Source of the DNA: Chloroflexota bacterium | GTDB taxonomy: Bacteria; Chloroflexota; Dehalococcoidia; Lucifugimonadales; JADFKI01 | Assembly (NCBI GenBank): GCA_024648655.1 | Contig: JAGGDZ010000146.1 | Coordinates: 1 to 16,982 of the forward strand | DNA length: 16,982 nt | Direction of reading: 5' to 3' | Shown: positions 7,199 to 14,387 of the stretch, one piece after another | How the letters are laid out: each line of letters begins with the position of its first letter | Position numbering within the stretch: the stretch's first letter is position 1 | The notes under the pieces: model-generated | Database searches by the model: none | The model's input: the letters and a program-made list of their open reading frames with translations, nothing else | Told to the model about the DNA's origin: nothing | Made by a program: the position numbers and the translations under genes

Positions 7199-9994
7199 AT
7201 GGTAGATGAAATAACCATAACTATCGACGGCGTTGAGGTTCAGACCACGCCCGACAAGATGGTCATTCAGGCGGCAGCCGATGCGGGAATATATATCCCT
7301 TACCTGTGCTACTACCCTGGCATGAAGCCGTTTGGGGCGTGCCGCATGTGCGTGGTTACGGCGGAAGCGCCGGACCGCGAAGGCAACTACCGCCCCTTGC
7401 CGGGCAGTCCCGCTTCCTGCACAACTCCTGTGATGCCCGGAATGCGCGTGACGACGAACTCTGACGACATCGTGCAGCTTCGGCGCGGCATTATGGACCT
7501 GCTCATATCCGAACACCCGCACGGCTGCCTGACCTGTCATCGCATTGACCTATGCGGTCCTTCTGACATCTGCCTGCGGCACGTCTCGGTCAACGACAGG
7601 TGCGTTATCTGCCCCAAGAACGAGCGCTGCGAACTGAAGGATACCGTCCGCTTCCTCGAAATGGACATGGAGTCTCCTCTATCGTACAACAACCGCAACC
7701 TTCCGCTCGCCGTCAGTGACCCTTACTGGGAAATGGATATGAACCTCTGCATCGTCTGCGCTCGCTGCGTGCGCGTATGCGATGAGGTGCGCGGCGACAG
7801 CGCCCTTACCCTGCTGGAACGATCAGACCGCGTGCTCATCGGCACATCACAGGGCACTTCGCTGCTGGAGTCCGGTTGCGAGTTCTGCGGCGCCTGCATT
7901 GATGTATGCCCCACGGGTGCGCTCGTTGAGCGCAAGTACAAGTGGGACAAAGCGGTCGATACGGTGAAGAGCGTCTGTCCGCACTGCCCGGTCGGATGCC
8001 AGATGAACCTCGAGATTGACAAGCGAAACCGACTCATTCGCCCTACCACGGACATCCATGCGCCCGCGAATCAGGGGCAAGTGTGCTTCAAGGGCAAGTT
8101 CGGGCTGGACTACGTGAATAATACGCGTCGTCGCCTGAAGAAGCCTCTTGTCAGGTATAGGGATGAACTCGAAGAGGTGTCCTGGCCGGATGCCCTCGAT
8201 TTTGCTGCAGAGCGACTCGTCAAACATAAGGGCGACCAATATGCCGTCGTCGTATCCCCGCGGGGCACGAACGAAGACAATTACATCGCGCAGAAGTTTG
8301 CCCGCGTCGTGATGGGAAGCAACAATGTGGATGTTTCCTCAAATCTCCGCCCGGAATTGACCGCCCCGCTGCGCGATATGCTGGGGCGCGCCGCTGCCAC
8401 CAATCCAATCTGGGACTTGGAGCAGTCGAAGGCGATACTGGTGGTCGGGTCGAATATGACGGAAGAGCAGAACGTTATCGGCGTACCCATCAAGAAGGCG
8501 GCGCAGGCGGGCGCGAACCTGATTGTCATAGACCAGCGCGAGACGGAACTATCGCGTTACGCGAAGGTATGGCTGAGGCCATTGCCTGGGAGCGAGCATG
8601 CGCTCATCGGAGGCATGCTGCGCATCATATTCGATGAGGCGCTCGGCGACCACGAATTTCAAAGGACTTCCTGCGATAACCTCGACGCTCTCAAGAACAG
8701 CCTTTGGTCTTTCGACATGATCAAAGTGGAGCGAGCGACTGGACTGCCGCAGGATGACATCCGAGAGGCGGCGCGACTGTTCGCTCGCGGCAAACCCGGC
8801 GCCATCCTCTACGCTCTCGAAACGCTGGAGCCCACGCTACGCGAAGATTGCGTGCGAGCGCTCGCGAACCTCGCTCTGGTAACCGGAAATCTCGGCAAGC
8901 CCTCGGCCGGTCTCTACCCGCTGTTCCTTGGAGCCAACGAGCAAGGTTCTAAGGATGTGGGCTGCACTCCGGAGTTCTTGCCCGGATATCATGCGGTGGC
9001 AGACGCTGAAGTGCGCGGACGCATCGCGCGGGCGTGGAACGCGGACCTGCCGGCAGAGCAAGGCATCGGCATTCTCGATCTAACCGAAGCAATCGAGAGC
9101 GGACGCATTACGGCGCTACACATCATTGGCGACAGCCCGAACTTTACCAACGGAGAATTGGGCTCTTTGATCGAAGCTGCGAAGAAGCTGAAGTTCCTGC
9201 TGGTGCAGGATGTGTTCCCCAACGAGCTGACGGAGATAGCGGACGTGGTGCTGCCCTCAATGACTTTCGCGGACAGGGACGGTACATACACCAACATCGA
9301 GCGGCGTGTTCAGCTGCTCAATCCCGCGCTCGGACCGAAGGGGGACGAGGACGTGGACTGGCGCATCATATGCCAGATTGCAAGCCGCATAGGAGCGCAG
9401 GGCTTCGATTTCACCAATTCCGAGGCGGTGTTCGACGAGTACGCCGGACTTTGGGAGCCTTACGCAGGTATCACGTATAGCAGGCTGCGGCGAGAGACTC
9501 TGCAATGGCCTTGCCCCGCCGCGGATATGCCCGGCACGCCCGTGCTGTACGCTGAATACTTGCAGAGCCACAAGATCGCCTTGTCGCCGATGACACTGGT
9601 GGACCCTCCCTCGCTTGGCGATGAGACGTACCCATTCGTGCTCGCGCGAGGTCGTGTGCTCAACCAGCCGGAGCGTTCGATAGACATCCGGGAAGTGCGA
9701 GGGCGCAACCTCGTAGAACGCGATGACGTCGTTGAAGTGCACCCCGATGACGCCATAAGCCTGAGTATAGGCGAGGGTGACGAAGTGCATGTGATGCACC
9801 CCGGTGGCGGATTCTACGCGAAGGCAACTCTCAGTGGCGCTCAGCGCGGTATGCTCTCGCTCACTACATTGTTCGGCCAGCTGATAACGGATATAGAACG
9901 TGACCGCTCACCTGACCCGATGCTGAAAATTGACGGGCTTCCGCTCGTTCCGGCTAGCATCGTCAAAGTGGCGGTTGGTGCAGCCGCCGACTAA
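7199..9994 (+). CDS. NuoG/FdhA-like Fe-S molybdopterin oxidoreductase, alpha subunit, lacking the usual Cys/Sec Mo ligand
   Basis: A 931-residue protein. Domains in order: plant-type [2Fe-2S] (Cys37, 48, 51, 74); a His-Cys3-type region from His106 that is enlarged and holds Cys110, 113, 119, 125, 135, 138 and 144; two ferredoxin 4Fe-4S clusters (Cys184, 187, 190, 194 and Cys227, 230, 233, 237); a 4Fe-4S/molybdopterin N-domain (Cys260, 263, 267, 296, then KGKFG); the bis-MGD fold (PRGTNEDNYIAQKFARVVMG); and a C-terminal dinucleotide-binding domain from about residue 800. This is the plan of soluble NAD-linked FdhA. Where FdhA has the Mo ligand and His (CARxCH), this protein reads SSNLRPEL, with Arg384-Pro385. 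It may be a NuoG-like electron conduit, or a molybdoenzyme with other chemistry. GGAG at 7189-7192 supports the ATG. No Tat signal is present, so it is cytoplasmic. Confidence 0.88.
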   Translation: MVDEITITIDGVEVQTTPDKMVIQAAADAGIYIPYLCYYPGMKPFGACRMCVVTAEAPDREGNYRPLPGSPASCTTPVMPGMRVTTNSDDIVQLRRGIMDLLISEHPHGCLTCHRIDLCGPSDICLRHVSVNDRCVICPKNERCELKDTVRFLEMDMESPLSYNNRNLPLAVSDPYWEMDMNLCIVCARCVRVCDEVRGDSALTLLERSDRVLIGTSQGTSLLESGCEFCGACIDVCPTGALVERKYKWDKAVDTVKSVCPHCPVGCQMNLEIDKRNRLIRPTTDIHAPANQGQVCFKGKFGLDYVNNTRRRLKKPLVRYRDELEEVSWPDALDFAAERLVKHKGDQYAVVVSPRGTNEDNYIAQKFARVVMGSNNVDVSSNLRPELTAPLRDMLGRAAATNPIWDLEQSKAILVVGSNMTEEQNVIGVPIKKAAQAGANLIVIDQRETELSRYAKVWLRPLPGSEHALIGGMLRIIFDEALGDHEFQRTSCDNLDALKNSLWSFDMIKVERATGLPQDDIREAARLFARGKPGAILYALETLEPTLREDCVRALANLALVTGNLGKPSAGLYPLFLGANEQGSKDVGCTPEFLPGYHAVADAEVRGRIARAWNADLPAEQGIGILDLTEAIESGRITALHIIGDSPNFTNGELGSLIEAAKKLKFLLVQDVFPNELTEIADVVLPSMTFADRDGTYTNIERRVQLLNPALGPKGDEDVDWRIICQIASRIGAQGFDFTNSEAVFDEYAGLWEPYAGITYSRLRRETLQWPCPAADMPGTPVLYAEYLQSHKIALSPMTLVDPPSLGDETYPFVLARGRVLNQPERSIDIREVRGRNLVERDDVVEVHPDDAISLSIGEGDEVHVMHPGGGFYAKATLSGAQRGMLSLTTLFGQLITDIERDRSPDPMLKIDGLPLVPASIVKVAVGAAAD

Positions 9995-10123
9995 ATTACG
10001 CTAACATGGAGATACGGGACGTGGCCAGATTGTGGCAAGTTACGCTGCCTCTATCTTTAGTGCCCTTAGTGCACACCCGAAAACTGAAAATCAATAACAG
10101 TACGAATTGGAGGACGAATTCCG

Positions 10124-10876
10124 TTGACAACAGCAAGGAGGGCCCGAATTAGGCCGAGACTGGCTGAGATTAAGATACTGGAACGGCGCGAACTTACGCC
10201 GGACCACTGGTTGATGTGGATCGAGAAGCCGGAAGGCTTCACATTCAAGCCGGGGCAATACTGCACAATTGGCGCAGAAGGAATTGAGCGGGCATACTCA
10301 ATTGCGTCCGCGCCGCACGAAGAGCGAATCGAACTGTTCATCGAACTTGTGCCATACGAAGAAGGCGGGCACCTGACGCCACTCTTGCACGCGCTTAATG
10401 CTGGTGACAAGCTGACCATTCGACCGCGCGCGAAGGGTATCTTCACATTCAACCCTAACTTCAAAAATCACCTGCTGGTTGCCACCGTAACCGGCGTAGT
10501 CCCGTATATCAGCTACATTCGCGACTATCTGCACAGGGGTGAGAGCGGACACCGCTTCTTTGTCCTGGAAGGCGCAAGCTACCATGACGAGTTCGGTTAT
10601 GACGATGAGCTGTCGTGCTACGCAGCCGACTATCCCGACCTCGTTACCTTCATACCGACCGTGAGCCGCCCCGGCGAAGCGCATAACAAAGGCTGGCAGG
10701 GCGAGACAGGACGTGTGAACGCAATCGTCGAGGCGCAGGTCGAGAAGCTCGGTCTGAGCAAGGACGATACGCTCATATACGCCTGCGGTCATCCCGGTAT
10801 GATCGAAGATGTAAAGGCTCGCATGCTCCCAAGGGGCTACTCTGTTGACGAGGAGCGGTTCTGGAAGGAAGACTAA
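10124..10876 (+). CDS. Ferredoxin-NADP+ reductase family flavoprotein
   Basis: A 250-residue protein with the two-domain FNR plan. The FAD domain has KPGQYCTIG and the RxYS motif (Arg56-Ala-Tyr58-Ser59, then IASAP). The NAD(P) domain has VTGVVPYISYIRDYL and YACGHPGMIEDV (Cys221), and the chain ends ERFWKED. It moves electrons between NADP(H) and ferredoxin, flavodoxin or a partner Fe-S protein in the cytoplasm. It resembles the short bacterial Fpr type. The start is a TTG with GGAGG at 10109-10113, ten bases upstream; there is no earlier in-frame start. It follows the molybdopterin subunit by 129 bases and precedes the enolase-type gene by 61, so co-transcription is plausible, and it could give the NuoEF-type complex access to NADPH. 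NADH-specific use cannot be excluded from sequence. Confidence 0.85.
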   Translation: MTTARRARIRPRLAEIKILERRELTPDHWLMWIEKPEGFTFKPGQYCTIGAEGIERAYSIASAPHEERIELFIELVPYEEGGHLTPLLHALNAGDKLTIRPRAKGIFTFNPNFKNHLLVATVTGVVPYISYIRDYLHRGESGHRFFVLEGASYHDEFGYDDELSCYAADYPDLVTFIPTVSRPGEAHNKGWQGETGRVNAIVEAQVEKLGLSKDDTLIYACGHPGMIEDVKARMLPRGYSVDEERFWKED

Positions 10877-10937
10877 GGATACCTACAAGTCGTCGAGCGC
10901 TGAAGCAGGCGTCACAGGAAAGGCGGAGCGGCAAAAC

Positions 10938-12107
10938 ATGGCGGAAATACCGATTGTACGCAAGATAAAGCTGACTTCGTATCGCTTTCCGACTGAGAAT
11001 GTGACGACCGACCTTGCGTTTGCGGCTGGTCCCTTCTATGAGCCGGGCAGCCGCGGCGCCCGAAACCTGCTCGCCATTCATATCTACACGGACGTTGGTG
11101 TTACCGGCGAGTACATCAGCGGGACACCCGCCAACCGCGAGCAGATAGAGATGATCGCGCCGTTCCTTATCGGCAGAAACGCGCTCGACCGCGAGCTGTT
11201 CTATCGGCAGTCGAAAATGATTCTGCGGAAGCACGACCGCATGGGCATCGGCCCGATCGACATCGCGCTCTGGGACCTGGCGGGAAAGCTGTTCGATGCT
11301 CCGATACACCAACTGCTGGGCGGCTACCGTGAGAAATTGCCTTGTTATGCCAGCACATACCACGCCGACCGCTCACCCGACGGCTTGAGTTCGCCGGAGG
11401 CTTATGCCGACTTCGCCGAGCAGTGCCTCGAAATGGGGTACAAAGGTTTCAAGATTCACTCTTGGGCAGCAGCCCCAATCGAGCAGGAGATCGCCACCGT
11501 CAATGCAGTCGGCAAGCGTGTTGGCGGTAAGATGGCGCTGATGACTGACCCGTGCTGCGTATATGACACCTATGGCGACGCGCTGCGGGTAGGGCTTGCC
11601 TGCGACGACAACGGTTTCTTCTGGTACGAAGACCCTCTGAACGACGGAGGCGTGTCCCTTCAAGCGCACAAGCGCCTGCGCCAGTCGCTGAAAACGCCCT
11701 TGCTACAAGGCGAGCATGTACATATGGTCGAGGGACACACGGACATGGCAGTGGCGGAGGCAACCGACTACTGGCGCGCCGATCCCGAATACGACGGTGG
11801 CATCACGGGCGTGATGAAGATAGCCCACGCTGCCGAGGGCTTCGGCATGGATGTGGAACTGCACATCGCCGGTCCGGCACAGCGCCACTGTATGGCGGCG
11901 ATGCGAAACTCCAACTTCTACGAGGTTGGCTTGGTCCATCCCAAGCTAGGCTCCCGCATGCCTGTGTACAAGTGCGGCTATGCTGACGGGCTGGAGCATA
12001 TCGACTCCGATGGGTGCGTAACGGTGCCGTCAGGCCCCGGCCTCGGCGTTGAATACGATTGGGAGGGGATAGCCAAGTACAAGGACGGCGAGGTTGTTAT
12101 AGAGTAG
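10938..12107 (+). CDS. Mandelate racemase / muconate lactonizing family enzyme (enolase superfamily), probable acid-sugar dehydratase
   Basis: A 389-residue protein with an N-terminal capping domain and a C-terminal barrel. Residues matching the mandelate racemase set are visible: Lys172 and His174 in FKIHS (KxH in place of KxK), metal ligands Asp204 (MTDP), Glu231 (WYEDP) and Glu259 (QGEH), the Asp286/His309 dyad (EYDGG and ELHIAG), and Glu329. The spacing agrees with the family. Such enzymes remove a proton next to a carboxylate; most with this set dehydrate sugar acids or racemise 2-hydroxy acids. The substrate is unknown. SAR202 genomes are known for expanded enolase-superfamily sets, which fits the supposed host. 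Start: the frame is open to an ATG at 10845 inside the reductase gene; the ATG at 10938, with GGAG at 10924-10927, begins at the normal family position. Confidence 0.87.
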   Translation: MAEIPIVRKIKLTSYRFPTENVTTDLAFAAGPFYEPGSRGARNLLAIHIYTDVGVTGEYISGTPANREQIEMIAPFLIGRNALDRELFYRQSKMILRKHDRMGIGPIDIALWDLAGKLFDAPIHQLLGGYREKLPCYASTYHADRSPDGLSSPEAYADFAEQCLEMGYKGFKIHSWAAAPIEQEIATVNAVGKRVGGKMALMTDPCCVYDTYGDALRVGLACDDNGFFWYEDPLNDGGVSLQAHKRLRQSLKTPLLQGEHVHMVEGHTDMAVAEATDYWRADPEYDGGITGVMKIAHAAEGFGMDVELHIAGPAQRHCMAAMRNSNFYEVGLVHPKLGSRMPVYKCGYADGLEHIDSDGCVTVPSGPGLGVEYDWEGIAKYKDGEVVIE

Positions 12108-12136
12108 AGCGAACGCTCGTCCTTCTGTTCGCTCTA
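12105..12136 (+). terminator. Perfect 10-bp hairpin overlapping the stop codon of the enolase-type gene
   Basis: TAGAGCGAAC (12105-12114) and GTTCGCTCTA (12127-12136) pair perfectly around a 12-base loop. The left arm starts with the stop codon itself. No T-run follows, so it may be a factor-assisted terminator or an mRNA-end stabiliser. Confidence 0.45.
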
Positions 12137-12201
12137 GCGCGAATTCGGCATACCCATAATATGCCTCGTGAATTGTTGATGCTGTGTGAGTACGGAGTTG
12201 A

Positions 12202-12456
12202 TCATCCTTCAATTAATATCCTATACATCAACAACAAGCCAGGTATCGCACTGCTCAGAAAGGAAAAGACGAACGGTAGGATGTAAGTGAAAGCAGGCAA
12301 AACAGTGCTATATGAATTGCCTGTACTTGTTCGCAGTTGTTTCATCAGAAGCAATACTATCGCAGTCATACATAGAGGAATACCAACTGGCACCACTAGA
12401 ATCGATAGCATGCTCGAAGAGTCGAAGGATAAAAGACCGAGGACGATTATTGCCAA
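12202..12456 (-). CDS. Hypothetical small membrane protein, uncertain start
   Basis: 84 codons from a TTG at 12456, with about three hydrophobic stretches (for example around LSILVVPVGIPLCMTAIVLL and TYILPFVFSFLSSAIPGLLL). The frame stays open upstream of the TTG for about 19 more codons without a start, and these also encode hydrophobic residues (AYYAILFVAWLAIIVLG), so the first membrane segment appears to begin before any recognised start codon. There is no Shine-Dalgarno site. It is in the same frame as, and directly follows, the other minus-strand frame, separated by one TAA. It could be a remnant of a longer gene. No family was recognised; the hydrophobicity is the only support. Confidence 0.3.
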   Translation of the reverse strand: MAIIVLGLLSFDSSSMLSILVVPVGIPLCMTAIVLLLMKQLRTSTGNSYSTVLPAFTYILPFVFSFLSSAIPGLLLMYRILIEG

Positions 12457-12516
12457 CCAAGCGACGAAAAGTATCGCATAGTATGCGCGTATGGTGGGAC
12501 TAGAAGTGGGTGTGCC

Positions 12517-12771
12517 TTACAATTTCCTAACCAGATAAATACCCAACCCAATGCTCAAAATGGAATAGAGGGCACCTATGCAGGCATAATACCTTGCGTC
12601 CAGCCCTCTATTTCTTGCGGAGTTCGCGCATCTGCGGGAGATGTCGAGGGCGGTTAAGAACCCGGAGGCGTAAATGCCCAGCCAAGTCATGATGATCAAG
12701 ATGACGGCTACACCGGCTGGGAGATGCCACCACTCAAATTGGTACACGGTCGTCATGACATACGCTAACAT
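12517..12771 (-). CDS. Hypothetical small two-helix membrane protein
   Basis: 84 codons from ATG on the minus strand, ending in TAA at 12517-12519. Two clear membrane segments (LPAGVAVILIIMTWLGIYAS and CIGALYSILSIGLGIYLV) are separated by a basic loop (ISRRCANSARNRGLDARYY), a layout that suggests a real small membrane protein with a positively charged cytoplasmic loop. Only a weak purine stretch (GAGAG) precedes the ATG, and a second ATG at 12756 is possible. It is the only plausible gene transcribed against its neighbours. No family was recognised. Confidence 0.45.
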   Translation of the reverse strand: MLAYVMTTVYQFEWWHLPAGVAVILIIMTWLGIYASGFLTALDISRRCANSARNRGLDARYYACIGALYSILSIGLGIYLVRKL

Positions 12772-12872
12772 CAGAGTCTCTCACGGGGTTGTCCAATATG
12801 GAGTTGTCTAGTTCAGATAAAGCCAATGAACGATATTCTTCACCGAATGGTTATACAACTCACTGGCGGTTA

Positions 12873-12901
12873 TGGTCATAAAACGGGCAATCGGGTAGAA
12901 T
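12873..12901 (+). promoter_or_regulatory. Candidate sigma70-like promoter for the DUF1800-DUF1501-NHL group
   Basis: TGGTCA (12873-12878, four of six -35 consensus bases), a 17-base spacer and TAGAAT (12896-12901, five of six -10 consensus bases) precede the DUF1800 gene, giving a leader of about 55 bases that contains a strong AGGAGG Shine-Dalgarno site. Confidence 0.4.
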
Positions 12902-12962
12902 ACGCGAAATAGACGGAAATTGCCCTTGTCATTGCCGAGAGAACGTACAGGAGGAAGGCAGC

Positions 12963-14363
12963 ATGAAATCTGATCGGGCGCTTGTGGCGCATCTGATGAG
13001 GCGCGCGGGATTCGGAGCGACGCCTGCGGAGCTTGACGCGCTGACAAGAGACAAGACCTACGAAGAGATTGTGGATGGCCTCGTCAACCCCGAGCAGTTC
13101 CCAGAGCTGGACGAGTCATTCATAGACCGCTATTACGGTGGCGAGCTTGTCGCCGTCCATGTGGGCAAGTGGCTGTACCGCATGGTGAACACGCAGCGCC
13201 CGCTCGAAGAGAAGATGTCGTTGTTCCTTCACCACATATTCCCCGTGGCCTGGGGCAAGAGCGAGCATGGCCCCTCACTGTACTCCGAGATTGCGATGTT
13301 CCGCAGGGTCGGCCTATCCGACATGAAGACCATCCTCTTGGAACTGTCGCGCGACCCTGCGATGCTCTTCTGGCTGGACAACAACGAGAACCACAAGGAC
13401 GAAATCAACGAGAACTACGGCAGGGAACTGCTGGAGCTGTTCTCGATGGGTGTGGGCAACTACACGGAGAATGACATCAAGGCGGCTTCGAGGGCGTTCA
13501 CCGGCTGGACTTTCAGGCAGCCGCTGTCGCTGTACCCGAACGGGCACTATCCTGCCGAGTTCATGTTCATCGAAGACGACCATGACTTCAGCGAAAAGAC
13601 CTTCCTCGGCGAAACCGGCAGCTTCGACGGCGAAGACATCATAGACATCATCGTGCGGCAGCCGGCGACCGCGCGCTTCATTTCCCGACACCTGTACAAC
13701 TTCTTCGTCGAGGACGAACTTCAAGTGCCTTCGTGGGCAACCGAGCCTCCGAGAAACGAGGCGGCAATACAGCATCTGAGTCAGGTGTTCCTCGATTCGG
13801 GCGGGCAGATGCGCGCGGTACTGAGCGCGCTGTTCAACTCGGATTTCTTCAAGAGCGCAAGGCAGTTCAAGAAAGTGAAAAGCCCGACCGAGCTCGTCGC
13901 CGGCGTTCTGAAGCAGACTGGCGAGTTCAGCGAACCCAAGCCGGGCATGTACCAGTTTGCCATGACCACGCTTAACGGCTCCCTTATCGAGGGGCCCATG
14001 GCAATTATGGGCCAGCGACTGATGAACCCGCCGACCGTCGAGGGCTGGCATACTGGCCACGAGTGGATCGACTCCGGCACGCTGAGCGAGCGCGTGGGCT
14101 TCGTGGAGAGCCAGTTCGAGGACATCGCCAAGCCGGGCGTTGCCGATATGATAGAGCGCATAGGCGAGCTTGACGCAGAGCCGTCCGAGCTAGTTGACCG
14201 CTGCCTGGACATCCTGGGAGGCATTGCCGTCAGCGAGCAGACATACTCATCGCTCGCGGACTATGCACAGGAGTTGCGAGACATCAAGGATGAAAACGAC
14301 TCGGTTGGCGTGCATAACCTCCTGCAAATGACAGCTTCGACAGTTGATTACCAGTTTGCATAG
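12963..14363 (+). CDS. DUF1800 family protein
   Basis: A 466-residue protein. The N-terminus HLMRRAGFGATPAELDALT (from about residue 10) is the DUF1800 opening; ENYGRELLELFSMG, RAFTGWTF and NPPTVEGW (about residues 355-362) are further family signatures. The family's function is not established; members are very often encoded next to DUF1501, as here. There is no signal peptide: the conserved domain starts ten residues in. AGGAGG about ten bases before the ATG makes the start secure. Base composition and codon choice match the DUF1501 gene, which begins 24 bases after its stop. No catalytic residues can be assigned from sequence alone. Confidence 0.9.
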   Translation: MKSDRALVAHLMRRAGFGATPAELDALTRDKTYEEIVDGLVNPEQFPELDESFIDRYYGGELVAVHVGKWLYRMVNTQRPLEEKMSLFLHHIFPVAWGKSEHGPSLYSEIAMFRRVGLSDMKTILLELSRDPAMLFWLDNNENHKDEINENYGRELLELFSMGVGNYTENDIKAASRAFTGWTFRQPLSLYPNGHYPAEFMFIEDDHDFSEKTFLGETGSFDGEDIIDIIVRQPATARFISRHLYNFFVEDELQVPSWATEPPRNEAAIQHLSQVFLDSGGQMRAVLSALFNSDFFKSARQFKKVKSPTELVAGVLKQTGEFSEPKPGMYQFAMTTLNGSLIEGPMAIMGQRLMNPPTVEGWHTGHEWIDSGTLSERVGFVESQFEDIAKPGVADMIERIGELDAEPSELVDRCLDILGGIAVSEQTYSSLADYAQELRDIKDENDSVGVHNLLQMTASTVDYQFA

Positions 14364-14387
14364 CCGGTTCACATAGACTTAACTCGC

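Larger units (their letters stand above)
12108..12962. other. 855-base stretch without a confident gene
   Basis: This gap between the enolase-type gene and DUF1800 is visibly richer in A and T than its neighbours. On the + strand it has only short frames with no family signature. A small inverted repeat (GGCATA 12147-12152 / TATGCC 12160-12165) follows the hairpin at its left end. Two hydrophobic minus-strand frames (listed separately) are the only coding candidates, and a promoter candidate lies at 12873-12901. No tRNA, CRISPR or insertion-sequence signature was found. Confidence 0.6.

Noticed and set aside
8348..8350. Selenocysteine (TGA) at the FdhA active-site position
   Set aside because: The codon is CGC, and the frame has no in-frame TGA, so no Sec insertion is indicated.
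7199..9994. Calling the alpha subunit a true formate dehydrogenase
   Set aside because: The domain order fits, but the Mo-ligand Cys/Sec and the following His are absent, so the activity is not supported.
3908..9994. Respiratory complex I operon
   Set aside because: No membrane subunits (NuoA, H, J-N) or NuoB/C/D/I are present; the NuoF architecture is that of soluble complexes.
12059..12286. 75-codon + strand frame spanning the end of the enolase-type gene
   Set aside because: Starts inside the gene in another frame, passes through the hairpin, and has no signature.
13314..14060. 248-codon minus-strand frame opposite DUF1800
   Set aside because: Antisense shadow in a GC-rich gene; composition is dominated by the mirrored codons of DUF1800.
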